64,000 nt of DNA, from the NCBI GenBank assembly GCA_914767715.1, contig OU612073.1, forward strand, positions 7,626,001-7,690,000. The letters are read 5' to 3'. The notes beneath the pieces are model-generated. The model was not told the DNA's origin. It searched no databases and was given only the letters and a program-made list of their open reading frames with translations. This document shows, piece after piece, positions 47,130 through 60,278 of the stretch. The translations under genes were made by a program, and so were the position numbers. Every line of letters starts with the position of its first letter. Position 1 is the stretch's first letter. The DNA comes from Membranipora membranacea (lineage: Eukaryota > Bryozoa > Gymnolaemata > Cheilostomatida > Membraniporidae).

Positions 47130-50100
47130 ATGATGGGAGATTATGGCACTCGGAGCAAACATCACGTGCCTACAGAAAGACCTGCAGATAAGGCCGTCAA
47201 AAAACAATCCGGATATATTGCGAAGGATTCTACAAATGGTGCCGATGGTAAGCTTTACAGTATCAATCAACAAAGACAAAATATCTAATCATTCGCAGTT
47301 GTCGTATTTGCATGTTAATAGAAGAACCCCGTCATCAATACATAGCTGTAACCCATAGGAGATGTGACTGTCCCGGGATACTGCAGTGCTAGTCTGTGTT
47401 ACACTTGGTTGAAGCTTACAGTTACTCAAAAGTTGAATTTGTTGCTGCTCTGAACCTTTTCTCATGCAATGTCTCAGTGCAATGATTGCTGAACAAGGCA
47501 GACAGCAATATGATCAGTGCAATCTCAGGCAACTATCAGCCAATTTGTAAGCATTCTAATCACGATGATTACACCTCCAGGTAAACTCGAAGCTGTTCAT
47601 CCATTTTTCGATAACCATAAACTACTGACTTCTTTCAGGTGCGAGTGAAGGCCAGAGTACATCAGACTACACAAGTGGCGAAGGGAAAAAGAAGAAGAAG
47701 AAAAAGAAGAGAAAGAAGCTCAACCATTCTGACGGTCTGTCAGCGATGAGTTACACTGACAGACTAGCCTCCTTCTCGGAATGCAAATCTGACAGCATCA
47801 TAGCCAACTCATACGCCTTAGCAGGGTTCAGATACATCGCTGACAAGGATCACATCAAATGTCAGCACTGTGGATTAACGCTGTCCGGGTTAAAAGGCCT
47901 TACCTGTGACCCAGTCAGTCTTCATCGCACACACAGACCAGACTGTAACTTTCTTTCTAGCCGTCGATTGGAAAATATGGTTGAGCAATCTGAGGAAAAC
48001 AGTAAGTTTCTATTGAACAAAATCAAAGTAATTGATATCTCAGCATTTGGACATTGCAATATTTCAAGTGACATTTTGAAGTTTCTAGCCGTTATTTGTA
48101 ATTTGTGCCAGTTCAATGATGCCCCAGATAGTTGAAAGACGCATGAAGAATACAGTATCAAATGTAAGGTTCAATACCAGGGATCTCCAATATTTTCTGT
48201 ATGACCAGCGCCAAAATGGAAAACAGATGTTGACTCATGTGGAATCACCAAAACAGTCATGGAAATTGAAAACATAACAGTCACTTCAAGGTCTATTATC
48301 AAGAATTGTCCTTCATAGATAGCACATAAACTTCTGTCGATATTTTGAACAGGCACCCGTTTAGAAATGGATGGGCCGATGTCAGACAATTCCCTGATGA
48401 CAATACAACTAGCAGATGTAGCAGCGTCCCCTGGATCATCTGCACAATCTCCTCCAGATGTGCAGAGCCAACTTGAGACCTATACTAAACTGAAGCGAGC
48501 AAGGTAACTAAAACATCTCTCAGCGCCATACCACTATACCCGCATGCAGGGCGAATGGGATTCCATTCTCCCGGCAGCGAGTGACAGCTTTATTAGGTAA
48601 ATTCACATCCTTGGTATCTATATTAAATAATCATTAATCATAATCATTTTCATGGGGAAATCCAACTGAATAGATTTTATGATTTATGATTTTATGATTA
48701 TTGACATGAAACTTAGAATTATCTCCTCATTGGTAATAGGGAGACAACTTGAATTCAAGTTGGATTCAGTTGGATTTCCCCATGAAAATGATTATGATTA
48801 ATGATTATTTAATATAGATACCAAGGGCGCGAATTTACCTATTGTCTTAATTTAGATCAATGTTTAGATCAAGATAAAACATTTGCAATACATATTATTA
48901 ACACTCAAAGGATCTACAGTTTAGTATTGAACATGTTCAACTGGGTTTGAAATAATTAACTGACCACTCTATATTATAGGATTGTATCCGCTGATCGAAT
49001 TAACAAACAAAAAGTTGAGGCAGACTCACCATTTCAACTCAAACTGCTTGTATTTCCCATCATGGTTTATTACTAAGAAAAAAACTGCTATATCTACTGT
49101 TTTTTCCAGACAGTGTATACTCATTTAAATTTTGACAGGCGGGCAGAAGTTATCAGCAAAAGTGCGCGGAGAAACGATGAGAGATTTTCGCATTACAAGG
49201 ACAACATGTTTTGTGAAATCTCACGGAAGCGCTCCTTCAATGAGGAGGCGATTCCAAACCACGTCAGTGCTACGGGTTTGGCAACAAAAGGATTTTTCTG
49301 CGGTAAGATCAACTGTTTTCCAGCGATGTGTTGGCAGGATTACACAACGCTATACATTATGTTTTATGGCATTTTTGGCATATTTATGTTCATGTTATCT
49401 GTTGTTTTACGAATATTTGGATACATGTTTTCCTTGTTTGTTGTATTGTGGGTACTTCCATATGAGATTTGGAAGATCATGATCAGATTGCAATGTTTTG
49501 TTTCTGTATCAACATGTGACAAATGAGATTCCTCTGAATCACCAACATTGTTCTCAAATCTCTAAGTTAAGCGTTGCCCTCTGATAATTTATCATTTGTC
49601 CCTCAAAATCAAGATAATGAAAAAAGTTATGCCAACTTAGAATTTTGAGGAAAAAACTTGACCATGACGAGAGAGATAGTGGAGATAAATGAGAAATTGA
49701 TGTTTGAAAGGTTTAGAACGCCGAATTCAAAGCTAAGCTTTCTTTCTCTTTCCTATTGTAGATGGTAGAAATAAGGATATGGTATTACAGATAAAATGTG
49801 CTTTCTGTAAGGTCACCTTCCCACTGACTGATGCTGTGAACTCTATGGCAGCTGTTGACAGGTGTCATTATAGCCTCAAACCTGATTGCAAGTTTCTAAG
49901 AGGTATGTAATGAAATTGAAGCATTCTCGTCGAATTTGATTTCAATCGGCTCAATGCATATCAACACTTCTCAGCAGGATATGAAAATAGAAACTACAAC
50001 ACTACAGGATATGGCAGTTTTTAATGTAATTTTTATCCGTTCAGAAGCTGGCATGATGAGATTTAATCAAAATTAGATTACTCCCTCCATCCCATCCAGG

Positions 50101-52054
50101 TAGATTATTCCCGCGCCCATGGATATAGATGTTCATTTGATGAAATTAATTGTCTAATTAATTAATTTTTACAGGGAAAACAACGCAGAACATACCTGAT
50201 ATCTACAGTAACTCATTATGGTCCAGCTCTGAAACATGGGAGATCAACTCCCCAGCTTCATTATCAGCTTTAGGAGTAAACAACAGCTTCGCTAAACATC
50301 CTTTACTTGCCGTAACTGATATCAGGATATCTACATATCTGACCTTCCCACACACATACAGATCTAACATTGATGTAGATCTCTTATCTGAAGCAGGATA
50401 CTTCTATGAAGGTAAATATAGAACCTGCCCATCATGGCTACTGGTAAAAGCTGGTCAAGACTGATTGAATTACGCCAACAACAACTGAAATCTTCTCAAT
50501 TTTCTAAATGATAAATATATATTGTATTCTGGAGGGATAAAACAATCGCTACTTCTGTAGTTTTTGTGTATTATGATATGCAAGGCATTTATCCGTTCTA
50601 GCCTAAAGTCAACTCATTGTATATGATAAATATTTTCTTTAGCGGTCTTTCACACACAATGTATAAAAGCGTAATTGTCCCATACTGGAAAAAAATTCTC
50701 GCATCTTATTTCCTGGTATTAAAAATAGAATTACCATGATGTAACTCATAATGTGATTGTAACGACGTCCTCCCTATCTACAGGTGATGCTGACTCAGTC
50801 ACATGTTTCTATTGTGGATGTCAGTCAGCGAAGTGGAGGACGGGTGAAGATGTATGGAAGAGACATGCTAGAACATCTTCCAGCTGTCAACATGTCCTCT
50901 CAACTAAGGGTGCTGATTTTGTGTCTGAAACTTTACAAGAACTGGGAGAATACCAGCCACTGAAGCCTAAGGAGCTCAACCAAGTGAGTGCTAAATTTAT
51001 ACAATTATACCATGGGGCCGTAACCTAATGACAGAATAGGTGGAATTAAAACATAAAGGTTTTTGCATGATGTTTACAGAGCAGTATTTGAATATAGAAT
51101 GGTCAAATGGTCTTTTTTGTTATGAAAGACAGTCACAGCCCTTCTGAATTGTCTCTCATAATTCTATTCCATATTCCAGAATGTCACCACGAGAATGATC
51201 AGACCCAGATGGGACACTCCAGTCATGAGAAGAGCTATGGATATGGGTATCGATAAGACTCATCTCAAAACTGTCCTCATTAGTAGGATAAAAGTAAGTT
51301 GAAATCTGCTAAATACTAGAAGTTGTGCCTCCATGCAAAATGAGCAAATAGCTTATAGATTATGGCTTTCCATAGCATCAGGCTTCAGATCTTTGCAAAT
51401 GACAACTATTTTATGAGAAGCTATGTTCCCATTCAAACAAGGAAGAAATTAGTAAATTTCTTTTAACCAGCTGTTTTCACAATTCAAAAATCACCAATCG
51501 ATACCAAAGCATGTGACTAGCTACATCTACTGTATTTGTGACTGTTGTTTCAATTGTTGTGGATAAGAAACCAGCTCCATTTATTAATAGGAAAAATTCT
51601 TTTGTAGAGAGAAGAAAGAGATTTCAGGTATTTAGCGGAGATTGTTAAAGCAGTGAATGATTTGACAGTCCCACCTTCTGTCCTATCCACAGTACCATGT
51701 GATAAGTTACCAGAAGTAGTTCAGCTCACTCACAGTTATGAGTCAGATAGTGAGGATGATGCCGACAGCGACGATGAGGATGACTTAAAGGACAATATCA
51801 GCGATTCACTCCAAAAAGACAATGTGAAAGAATCCTCAGCCCCATCTGCGGTAGAACCTGAGCCAACACCTATCATCAATGTCAGAGACATGATATCACA
51901 ACTCACCTGTAAAATCTGCTTCTCAGGAGTAGTAGGGATAATATTTCTACCGTGTGGACATCTTGCCTGCTGTGTATCATGTGCCCCTGCTATGGTAGAC
52001 TGTCCTATATGTAGGAAAACAATTAACGGCACAGTGCAAGCTTTTATGCCGTGA
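47130..52054 (+). CDS. IAP gene 1: inhibitor-of-apoptosis protein with three BIR domains, UBA-like region and RING
   Basis: Nine exons: 47130-47247, 47639-48001, 48353-48503, 49139-49302, 49762-49902, 50175-50411, 50784-50983, 51180-51293, 51608-52054; 644 residues. After a lysine-rich basic stretch (56-66) comes BIR1 (about 77-150, C114, C117, H135, C142), a divergent BIR2 (C278, C281, H301, C308), and a canonical BIR3 (about 355-432; C399, C402, H419, C426 with W409 and W416). A UBA-like region (about 470-515, TPVMRRAMDMGIDKTHLK) is followed by an acidic linker (SYESDSEDDADSDDEDD) and a C-terminal C3HC4 RING (597-632), an E3 ubiquitin ligase module. The architecture resembles XIAP/cIAP proteins without CARD. 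Such proteins bind caspases or IBM-bearing partners and ubiquitinate targets in the cytoplasm. The basic N-terminal stretch could act in nuclear targeting or RNA binding (inference). The start ATG follows an in-frame stop. AATAAA at 52495. Confidence 0.88.
48594..48841. mobile_element. Foldback MITE in IAP gene 1 intron 3
   Basis: TAGGTAAATTC at the left end and GAATTTACCTA at the right. The arms (TTGGTATCTATATTAAATAA and the TTTTCATGGGGAAATCCAAC block) are near-perfect inverted copies of about 80 bp. No coding capacity. Confidence 0.9.
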
Positions 52055-54799
52055 AGTGAAGCGCCACCACTGATCCTACCCAATTAATCCTTGACACGTT
52101 ACGCGACCTACTTTTATTTCTGTTTCTCTTATATATATATAAAACAAAAGAAACAAAGACCAAGTTGGTTGCATGACCAGGATGAATCAGCTGTTACATT
52201 AGCTCTAATGTTATACAATGGGTCCCAGGTACATAGATAGTTGATAATGCTGTTTTATTTGTTTTGTTCATTTTTTCTTGATAGAGAAAAATAATATCAA
52301 TTTATTACATCATCTTACCAAATCTTACTAAAAATGTGAAATTTATTTACATTACGCATAGAAAAATATTTTGTTTGAAAAGCACTTAGGGGATGTTTTA
52401 CATTGGATAGCACTGCAAAATCCAATTTCTGTTTTTATATTCAGTTTAATAATCTATTTCGTAGATGTGGTATTATTTGTCACACAGGTATAAAAATAAA
52501 TACTGCGATTGATAATAACTTTTATTATCATTATTCTTACCACAGGCACTGAGAAATAAAATCATGATTCACACTAAAGAGATATTTGCAACCAACGACA
52601 ATATCATTTATTAGGTAGTGTATTCTCCAATTCAGTTGTAGTCAGGAGTTATATGCTCTTATTGACAGAGGAGGTAACTAAAAATTGTATAGTGATCGTG
52701 TCTCGCTCAACCGTGCCATTTACAGCAGTCTCAACAAAGGAAACTGTATAATGTGGTTAAATATGTTCCGACATGCTGTTAGGTCGACAGTCAAAACACA
52801 ACGTTTGAACACACATTGAAGAGCTTGAACTATGTTACATAATTTGCTGACACACCATGAAAATGATTAGCACCAGTACGACCAGGCAAAGGACTAACTA
52901 CTCACAAGCGCAACAAAAATCACCAAGCCTCACTCGTAACCTAACTGTGCCAGCACATTAGGGCTGAGATTTTGGCTGTATAGGCTATAATGATACAAAG
53001 ATTTTGATAAAATCTTAGAGATTCTGCAATCAATTGTGAACCACAATCTTAGAGGTTGTAAGATTATTGTGCAACTGCTGCAAGACCTCTAGAGTGAAAT
53101 CTTATGCAAATGTGAGCCAACAAATCTCAAGACTGGTCGGACCATAGAGTTATCCCTATAACTCTGTGGGTTGGACTCGTTTAAAAGCATTGCAAGACCA
53201 TGCAAGAGTCTTGAGACTCGTTGGATTGCCTTCTGCAATTAAGCACCAGGTCAGTGACTAACACACTACATACCTAGAACTATAGGCTTGACTCATGTCA
53301 CACAGAATTCCCAAATAGGCTTAGGCCTAATAGCAGGTTAGACTGAGAGCTGAATTAATAGTTGATTCTCAATGAACAGCTCCAAGTAGTAAACATTCTA
53401 GTGGAGAAAAGAAATGTTCGCAGTTAGATTGATGTAATGTAAACATGTTTATGTGTTTATTGTTGATTTTAATAGGTACTGAATCAATAATCAAAGTTAT
53501 CACAATCTGATTACAGCACTGCTTAATGCGTGCTGTTCTGCTTCCTGGACCATATGGAAAGTCCATGTTACTTAATAATGAAACGATCGATCGCAATAAC
53601 TGCAGTCATGAGAAAAACCTTTCTAATACCATAGATATAAAGTGTAGATGTGACAACGGACCACAACACTTGACCCAACTACACTCATAGTATAGTATAG
53701 TATTGTATTGTATGGCACCCAGAATGCACTTCATTGACTCTACCATTCTTTATTATAAACTATTAAGGTTAATGGGTTTGTGGTTTTTCGGAGTGATATC
53801 GTTTGACCCAACCAGTGATGCCAGATGCAACCATTAATATCAATGATTCAGAAACCACAGATGTCTAAGGAAAGCTTGAGATAAATTTTGTTTGGCACAT
53901 TTATTATGATAATATTTATTTGATAGTTTTGGCCAGTATGATACTGGGTATGCCAACCTCATAAATATTTATATTGACTCATGAATAGGAATCATGATAA
54001 GATTAACATCATCATGTTTACTGCTCTACTGGGATTTCCACAATGACTCATTGTATTTTGTGTAAGTCATGGTGAAAATCCTTTTCCCTAAAAGTTTAAG
54101 ATCATATGTCATTTGTCATTTGTCATGTACAAAATAGGCTTATATTTGATGTTGTGAACAATGGTGACTGTAGTCTAACAATTGTACAATTGGTATCAAT
54201 AGTATCAGTGACACTGTTAGCTTTTCTAGCTTAAACCAGCTGTTATGATTACCATCATCTTGAGCTGTCTGCTTTATGAGCAAGTAGCAGTAGCTGGGAA
54301 ATCCCGGACGGAAAATTTGCCATTCCTAATGACTATTACAGTAAACATCATTGCTACACTAGAGAGCGAAGACTCAACACATACATGGTAAGTTCTTCTT
54401 CAAAAATCTTCATCAACTACATGTATTTATCATATGAAGCAGGGCAGCCCTGGGCAGCAGCAATAAAGCTAGCACAGTGCTACTTTTTCGCGTCAAATGC
54501 TAGAGTCTGCCTTCTTCAGCTTGATATTTTCAATTTGAGGAAAAGTCATGCAGCGCAACATTCTGGTGATGGTTTATGAATTGATGCTTCCACTCCACTA
54601 CACGATATACTCTTACGAGTCTTGCATCTCCAAATCTTTTGTCTTTGAGAATGAATACCAAGTTGTAACTTGCATTATGGTCTGTACTAGTCAGTGGCAT
54701 GCTATCAGTTACTACTACAAACGTACACATCAGTTGTCTTACTTTATCTGGATTTTTTTTGTGAGTCAATGGAAGTACCCATCTGGATTAAAATAAGCC
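52055..54799. other. Intergenic region between the two IAP genes
   Basis: Holds the 3' UTR of IAP gene 1 and the promoter of IAP gene 2. No exon, SINE or clear inverted element recognised apart from an AT-rich hairpin at about 52115-52158 (TTTCTGTTTCTCTTATATAT against its imperfect complement). Short open frames here (for example 53369-53596, 54385-54579) are not supported. Confidence 0.45.
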
Positions 54800-57700
54800 A
54801 TGAGCGATTTAGATGTCAGGAGACGTGAAACCTTTTATGCACAAGAACGGTCAAAAAAGTCAAGACAATGTAGGGCAGCTAAAGAAGAAGCACATGTGGA
54901 TTGTAAGTCTTTTTGTCTCTCGTCTCTAGTTTTCACATCCTGATTCAACACATCGTCTGAGATTTGCATGATCTCCTAGACTCCTCACCGCCATTAACGC
55001 GCATTAAAATGATGTCATTAGGTTTTGTGTTTGTAGCAAAGAAGAAGAAAGCTGAGATAATATTACACAGTGAGATGGGGAACAAGAAGATGAGAGGGAA
55101 ATTTGGGCTTGCAGGGAGTTCATATGTGATGAGTTATTCTGATAACCTAGCTTCATTCTCAGAGTATGATTTCAAACATGGCTTGGTGATTTTGTTCGCT
55201 GCAGCAGGATTTTGCTTCGTGGTAGTAGAAGACACACACTGCGTACATTGTAACGTCTGTGGACTTACACTGTCTGAGTTTGATGTACAAACTTATGACC
55301 CAATCAGCCTGCATCAGACATTCAGACCTGACTGCAAATTCCTCTCTCAATACGGTCCTGAAGCAATAAACAGAAATGAAGAAATGGGTAAGACTGAATA
55401 TCCATGTCAAAGTTCAGACAATTAGAGTGAACATGAGATTATATTTGATAGAATATTTGTCCGCATTATGTACATTTCGTTCTACTTGTATGGTCGATCT
55501 GGAACTTTATCAGGTACACATTCTCATAAAGGAGTATGTTTAGATAACTCCAAGATAGTCAATATCCGATCTCCATTTCCTACTGTTGATAGTCGATACC
55601 AAATAGCAGGGTGGTGTATTATCTTACAGGTGGGAGGAGGGAAAAACTTAAATAATGTTTTACTGTTGGACGAACAATCAACACCCTTGGACCTTTGATC
55701 ACAGATTAAAGATATCCTTACACTGTGATTTGATGTTGACTAGATAGCAGAAGAGAAGTCGCTTGTTTAAACCTGTTGACCTCTTAACCTTTTATATAAA
55801 TATTTATTAAAGAACGGTTACAATAATCTGAGAAAGTTGGTCCAACATGTAATCTAAGAATAGAATATGATGGTATGTAGTAGGAGTAGGAGTAGGAGGT
55901 GGCTCAGTTGGTTAGAGCGCCGACTTCAACACGCAAGTGTTGAAGGTCGTGGGTTCGAATCCCACCGCAGTCCATCTTCTACTGGAGATTGGTTGGTCCC
56001 CCAGGTGTGCTCCGACCTGCCTGCAAACAGAGAGCAAATTGGCGCAGATATTGCGGCCTCGCCAATAAGGCAAATAATATTTCGCCGCCCATGCCTCGGG
56101 ATGGGCGAGTGATAAGACATCGGATTTTAATCAACCTTTTTTAATCAACCTTCAATTTAATCAGAGGCTATGATGGTACATTTTAATCTGAAACCGTTAA
56201 AATTGCTGTGTTACTTAACGCTGATAGTCAAATGAGTATTTGTTTTGCTTCCTGTGAGAACATAACTCCCTATTTTACAGACACACGTTGCACACACAAT
56301 CAGTCTATAGAGAGCGCTTCTTTAATGACTATCCAGGAAATTAGGTCTGAAGAAACTTCAGCAGATGCGCAGCCCTCTTCTCCGAGTGCAGAGAACAAAA
56401 TTTCCACCTACAAAACTCGCCTTATCGAGAGGTAATCATCAGCCCGAATGGCAGCGCTGTGGCTGCCACCAATAATTTTAACCTCAACAATTCATTGAGT
56501 TTAGTTCATTGCTGCAACTTCTTAGTATTAGCTGAATGTCAAATCTAAGCATCATCAACGGACATCAACAGCACCAATACAGTTCGATCAAGTTTGATCT
56601 AATTTTCCTGCACTTAGGGTCACTTTCCGGAGGAGCAACTCCAAATGCAGTCAAACTGGATCATACTTTTACAGCTCAGTATGCTGCCACTAATAAAACA
56701 GGGAGGTCACAGCAAGCCTAATAGACAGTTTTCTGAGCTCCGATTTAGGCCTTAATTTGGAGTTGTCCTCTCTCCAGTTTGGTACTTTTAACCCACGCCG
56801 CATAGGAAAAACCTGCTGAAAGAGGGTTATCTTGAAAACCGCTTATAATAGGATCAAAACTATTTTTGATTCAGAATTTGCAACATTGAAAACTCATATG
56901 GACACGGTGTGGAAAATAATTTTAGTATTTTGATAGTCAATTATAGCATTTTCTGCCTGTTTTGCGGACAATTTGGCAGAATCTTTCAAGAGTTTCGTCA
57001 CCAAAATTAAGATTTATCAAGATTTAAGCCTCCAATGATTTGGAAACCCTGTCTCACAGAGTTTTCAATGGTGCAGACTCTGAATCAAAAATCATTTTTA
57101 TCCTAACATAAGCGGTTTTCAATATAACCCTCTTTCAGCAGGTTTTTTCTATGCGGCGTGGGTTAAAAGTACCAAACTGGAGAGAGGACAACTCTGAATT
57201 GGGGCATAAATAAGAGCCCAGAAAACTGTCTATTATGGATTTTTTGCACTTTTCATAACGATAAATAATTTAAAGTTCTTGTTGTTACAGGCGCACAAAA
57301 GTGTTCAGTCAGCTTTCCAGGGAGTATAAAGAGAGATTTGCTCACTATATGAGTGACATGTATTGTGAGATTTCGAGACAGGAGTCATTTTCAGGGCAGA
57401 CTCTACCAATCCATCTAACTGCCAACATATTGGCTACAAAAGGATTCTACTTTGGTAAGTGTACATATTCTGCCATGGTACCCATATAAGTTTCTATATT
57501 AATGATGTAATTAATTATAAAAGTGACGACTGGATTATAGGATAATATTTATTTGTTGCTATCATCAATGATGAAGCAAAGCTACATGTGGTACTCATGT
57601 TTGAATCTTTGCCCATAAATTCATGTTATATCATATGATAGTGATATTTCCTCTTTGGTATCTTCCATGTAATTACCAGATTTTGGTTATTGCCTCTTAG

Positions 57701-60278
57701 TTCATATTCCATTGGGAGCATATCTCCAACATCATCAGACAAATCCAAATTTCTCCTGCAACTCTTGCTGAAATTGTCATTGAAGTTGATTCTAGCTTCT
57801 AATCCATTTGGTAGGTGGTAGAAACGAAGAAACATCAGAGATCAAGTGTGCTTTTTGCAACGTCACAATCCCTCTGTCTGAAGATGTGAACTCCATGGAA
57901 GCGGTTGACAAGAGTCACTACAGCCTGAAGCCTGATTGTCCTTTTCTAACAGGTATGAAATTGCTCATAAAAAGGTACAGCGAGTACTCTTGAGAGGTTG
58001 CGGTAGTGATGGTCTAAACACAGTGACAGATGTTGCAATTTCAGCAGATTCTCAATGAGCTAATCCTCTGAGGATCAGCTGAGGCTCATATGTTAGCATT
58101 GTGGCGTCATGCAAACAGCTCTGCACTCTGAGGTTGCAACCGCTGATCAAACCTCTGAAGATCGGTTGAGGCTAATGTCAGCATACATATTAACAATGGT
58201 GACACAGTGCAAACCTCTGAGGTTATAACCCCTAAGTGTGTTATGACCATAATACAGTCAAAGGTGTCGCTGGCATTTTATAATATATGGCATTGCTGGT
58301 ACACATGTGGTAAAATATACTACTCTCATAGTTGCTAAGTCAAAAAAGAGACTTAAGCTCATTTGGGTTGTGATAGCAGGATTCAGGATTAGGATCCAGT
58401 ATTTGAGTTTCAATTAAACAAAACAGGCTACTAGCCCTAGTAGGTGAACTGTCATCTTTCTATCATTGTCTATATTTGTCTGTAGTTTTATCGCGTGAAC
58501 TACTTGGTAATATGTTGAACACTTTTTTTTTGTTACTTTTTAAAAATAGGCAAAAGATGAAGTTTGGCGATTTTCAATATAACTTCATTGAGCGATTTGA
58601 TTAAGTCTTCTGTTTTCTGCTCAATTTAACCAGTTGATATTTACAACAGATTATTTCTGTGTCACAGGTAAGGAGACACAGAATATACCTGATATCTACA
58701 ATAACTCATTATGGTCCAGCTCTGAAACAGAAGAGATCAACTCCCCATCTGCACTATCTGATCTTGGAGTAAACAACAGCTTCGCTAAACATCCTCTACT
58801 TGCCGTACCTGACATCAGGATATCTACATATCTAACCTTTCCACACACATACAGATCTAACATAGATGTAGATCTCTTATCTGAAGCAGGATACTTCTAT
58901 GAAGGTAATTTACTTAGCCATGACCCTTTCTCTTCTCTAACCCTCCTGTTTAGTTACACATTCTAGTAGCTGGTATGCTCAATAGAAAAAACTGCCACTA
59001 ATATTATCAGACATCTAGTATAACCTTTTTTCCAGTCCTCAATCAGGGAAAAGTTGTGCAAACCCATAACAAATACACAACATTCTTTTGGCAAAAACAT
59101 CTTTACAGTGTACTTTGTTGACAGGCAGACTCAGCACGTCGTTTTACCAATTTCTCTCCTATCTGCAGGTGATGCTGACTCTGTCACATGTTTCTACTGT
59201 GGATGTAAGTCAGCCAAGTGGGGATCTGGTGAAGATGTATGGAAGAGACATGCTAGAACATCTCCCAGCTGTCAACATGTGCTCTCCACCAAAGGTGCCA
59301 GTTTTGTGTCTGGCACATTACAAGAGCTGGGAGAATACCAGCCATCCAGAGCCAGAGATCTCATACAAGTGAGTAATGGTATTAGAGCTTATTCATCATC
59401 AATGGGACAACACACCTTGCGCTGAGCCAATCTCATTTGTAACTGTATACTAGGAGGTACTCCTTGTTGTATACATAACATACACTCCCAAGGTACCAGT
59501 TTATTGTTTTGGATATCAATATTTTACTTTTCGTCTACAGAATGTAACCACGAGAATAATCAGACCCAGATGGGACACTCCAGTCATAAGAAGATCTATG
59601 GAGATCGGTATAGATAGAACTCACCTCAAAACAGTTGTAATCAACAGAATTAAAGTAAGTTGAAATTGCTTATACAAGAAGTTGTGCTTCCATGAAAAAT
59701 GAGCAAATAACTCTCTATAGTTTGTCTTCAAAGAAATCAGGCTATCAAACCTTTCGAATGACAAGTAATGCAAGTAACTGCTGACAGTCTGTTGAGTTCA
59801 AAACCTTCTTGTCATTTTATAGAGGGGTGAGAGAGATTTCAGATATTTGGCGGAGGTTGTCCAGGCTGTGAATGATTTGAAAGTTCCGCCTTCAAACCTA
59901 CCTAAAGACAACCAAACAGTTGACAAGTTACCAGAAGTAGTTCAACTCACTCACAGTTATGAGTCAGACAGTGAGGACGATATCGGCAGTGTAGATGAAA
60001 CCAACCTACGAGAGGGAAGCAGCAGCAACTCTGTTCAAGCTGACGCTGCCCAAGAAGTTCCCCAAGTATCCTCAGCGGAACTTGAGCCAGAACTTAATAT
60101 CAATGTCAGAGACATGATAACACAACTCACATGTAAAATCTGCTTTTCGGCTGTAGTAGGGATAATATTTCTACCATGCGGACATCTTGTATGCTGTGTA
60201 TCATGTGCCCCTGCTATGGTAGACTGTCCTATATGTAGGAAAACAATCAACGGCACGGTGCAGGCTTTTATGCCTTAG
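54800..60278 (+). CDS. IAP gene 2: tandem paralogue of IAP gene 1
   Basis: Nine exons: 54800-54902, 55037-55387, 56281-56431, 57291-57454, 57815-57952, 58668-58904, 59169-59368, 59541-59654, 59823-60278; 637 residues. Exons 3, 4, 6, 7 and 8 have exactly the lengths of those in IAP gene 1 (151, 164, 237, 200, 114) and all phases agree, so this is a duplicate. The N terminus is basic (RSKKSRQCRAAKEEA, SKKKK). BIR1 is divergent, with CVHCNVCG in place of the usual C-x2-C. BIR2 has CAFC and HYSLKPDC. BIR3 is canonical (CFYCGC, GEDVWKRHAR). The UBA-like region, acidic linker and C-terminal RING (590-625) match gene 1 closely. An in-frame stop lies directly before the start ATG. Intron 2 holds a SINE and intron 3 a foldback element. 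AATAAA at 60733. Expected role as gene 1: E3 ligase and BIR-mediated binding. Confidence 0.87.
55890..56147 (+). mobile_element. tRNA-derived SINE, family 1, best-preserved copy
   Basis: Head with GGTGGCTCAGTTGGTTAGAG and GGTTCGAATCCC (intact A- and B-box-like motifs), body as in 7088-7345. The anticodon arm is a long stem (ACTTCAACACG...GTGTTGAAGGTC) unlike a tRNA. In intron 2 of IAP gene 2. Confidence 0.87.
56719..57235. mobile_element. Foldback/MITE element, copy 2
   Basis: TAATAGACAGTTTTCTGAGC at the left end and its complement at the right (CAGAAAACTGTCTATTA). Near-identical over its length to 1890-2406. It lies in IAP gene 2 intron 3, ending 55 bp before exon 4. Confidence 0.9.

Noticed and set aside
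55893-55972. Functional tRNA gene
   Set aside because: A and B boxes are present but the ends do not pair as an acceptor stem and the anticodon arm is too long. The body matches two other SINE copies.
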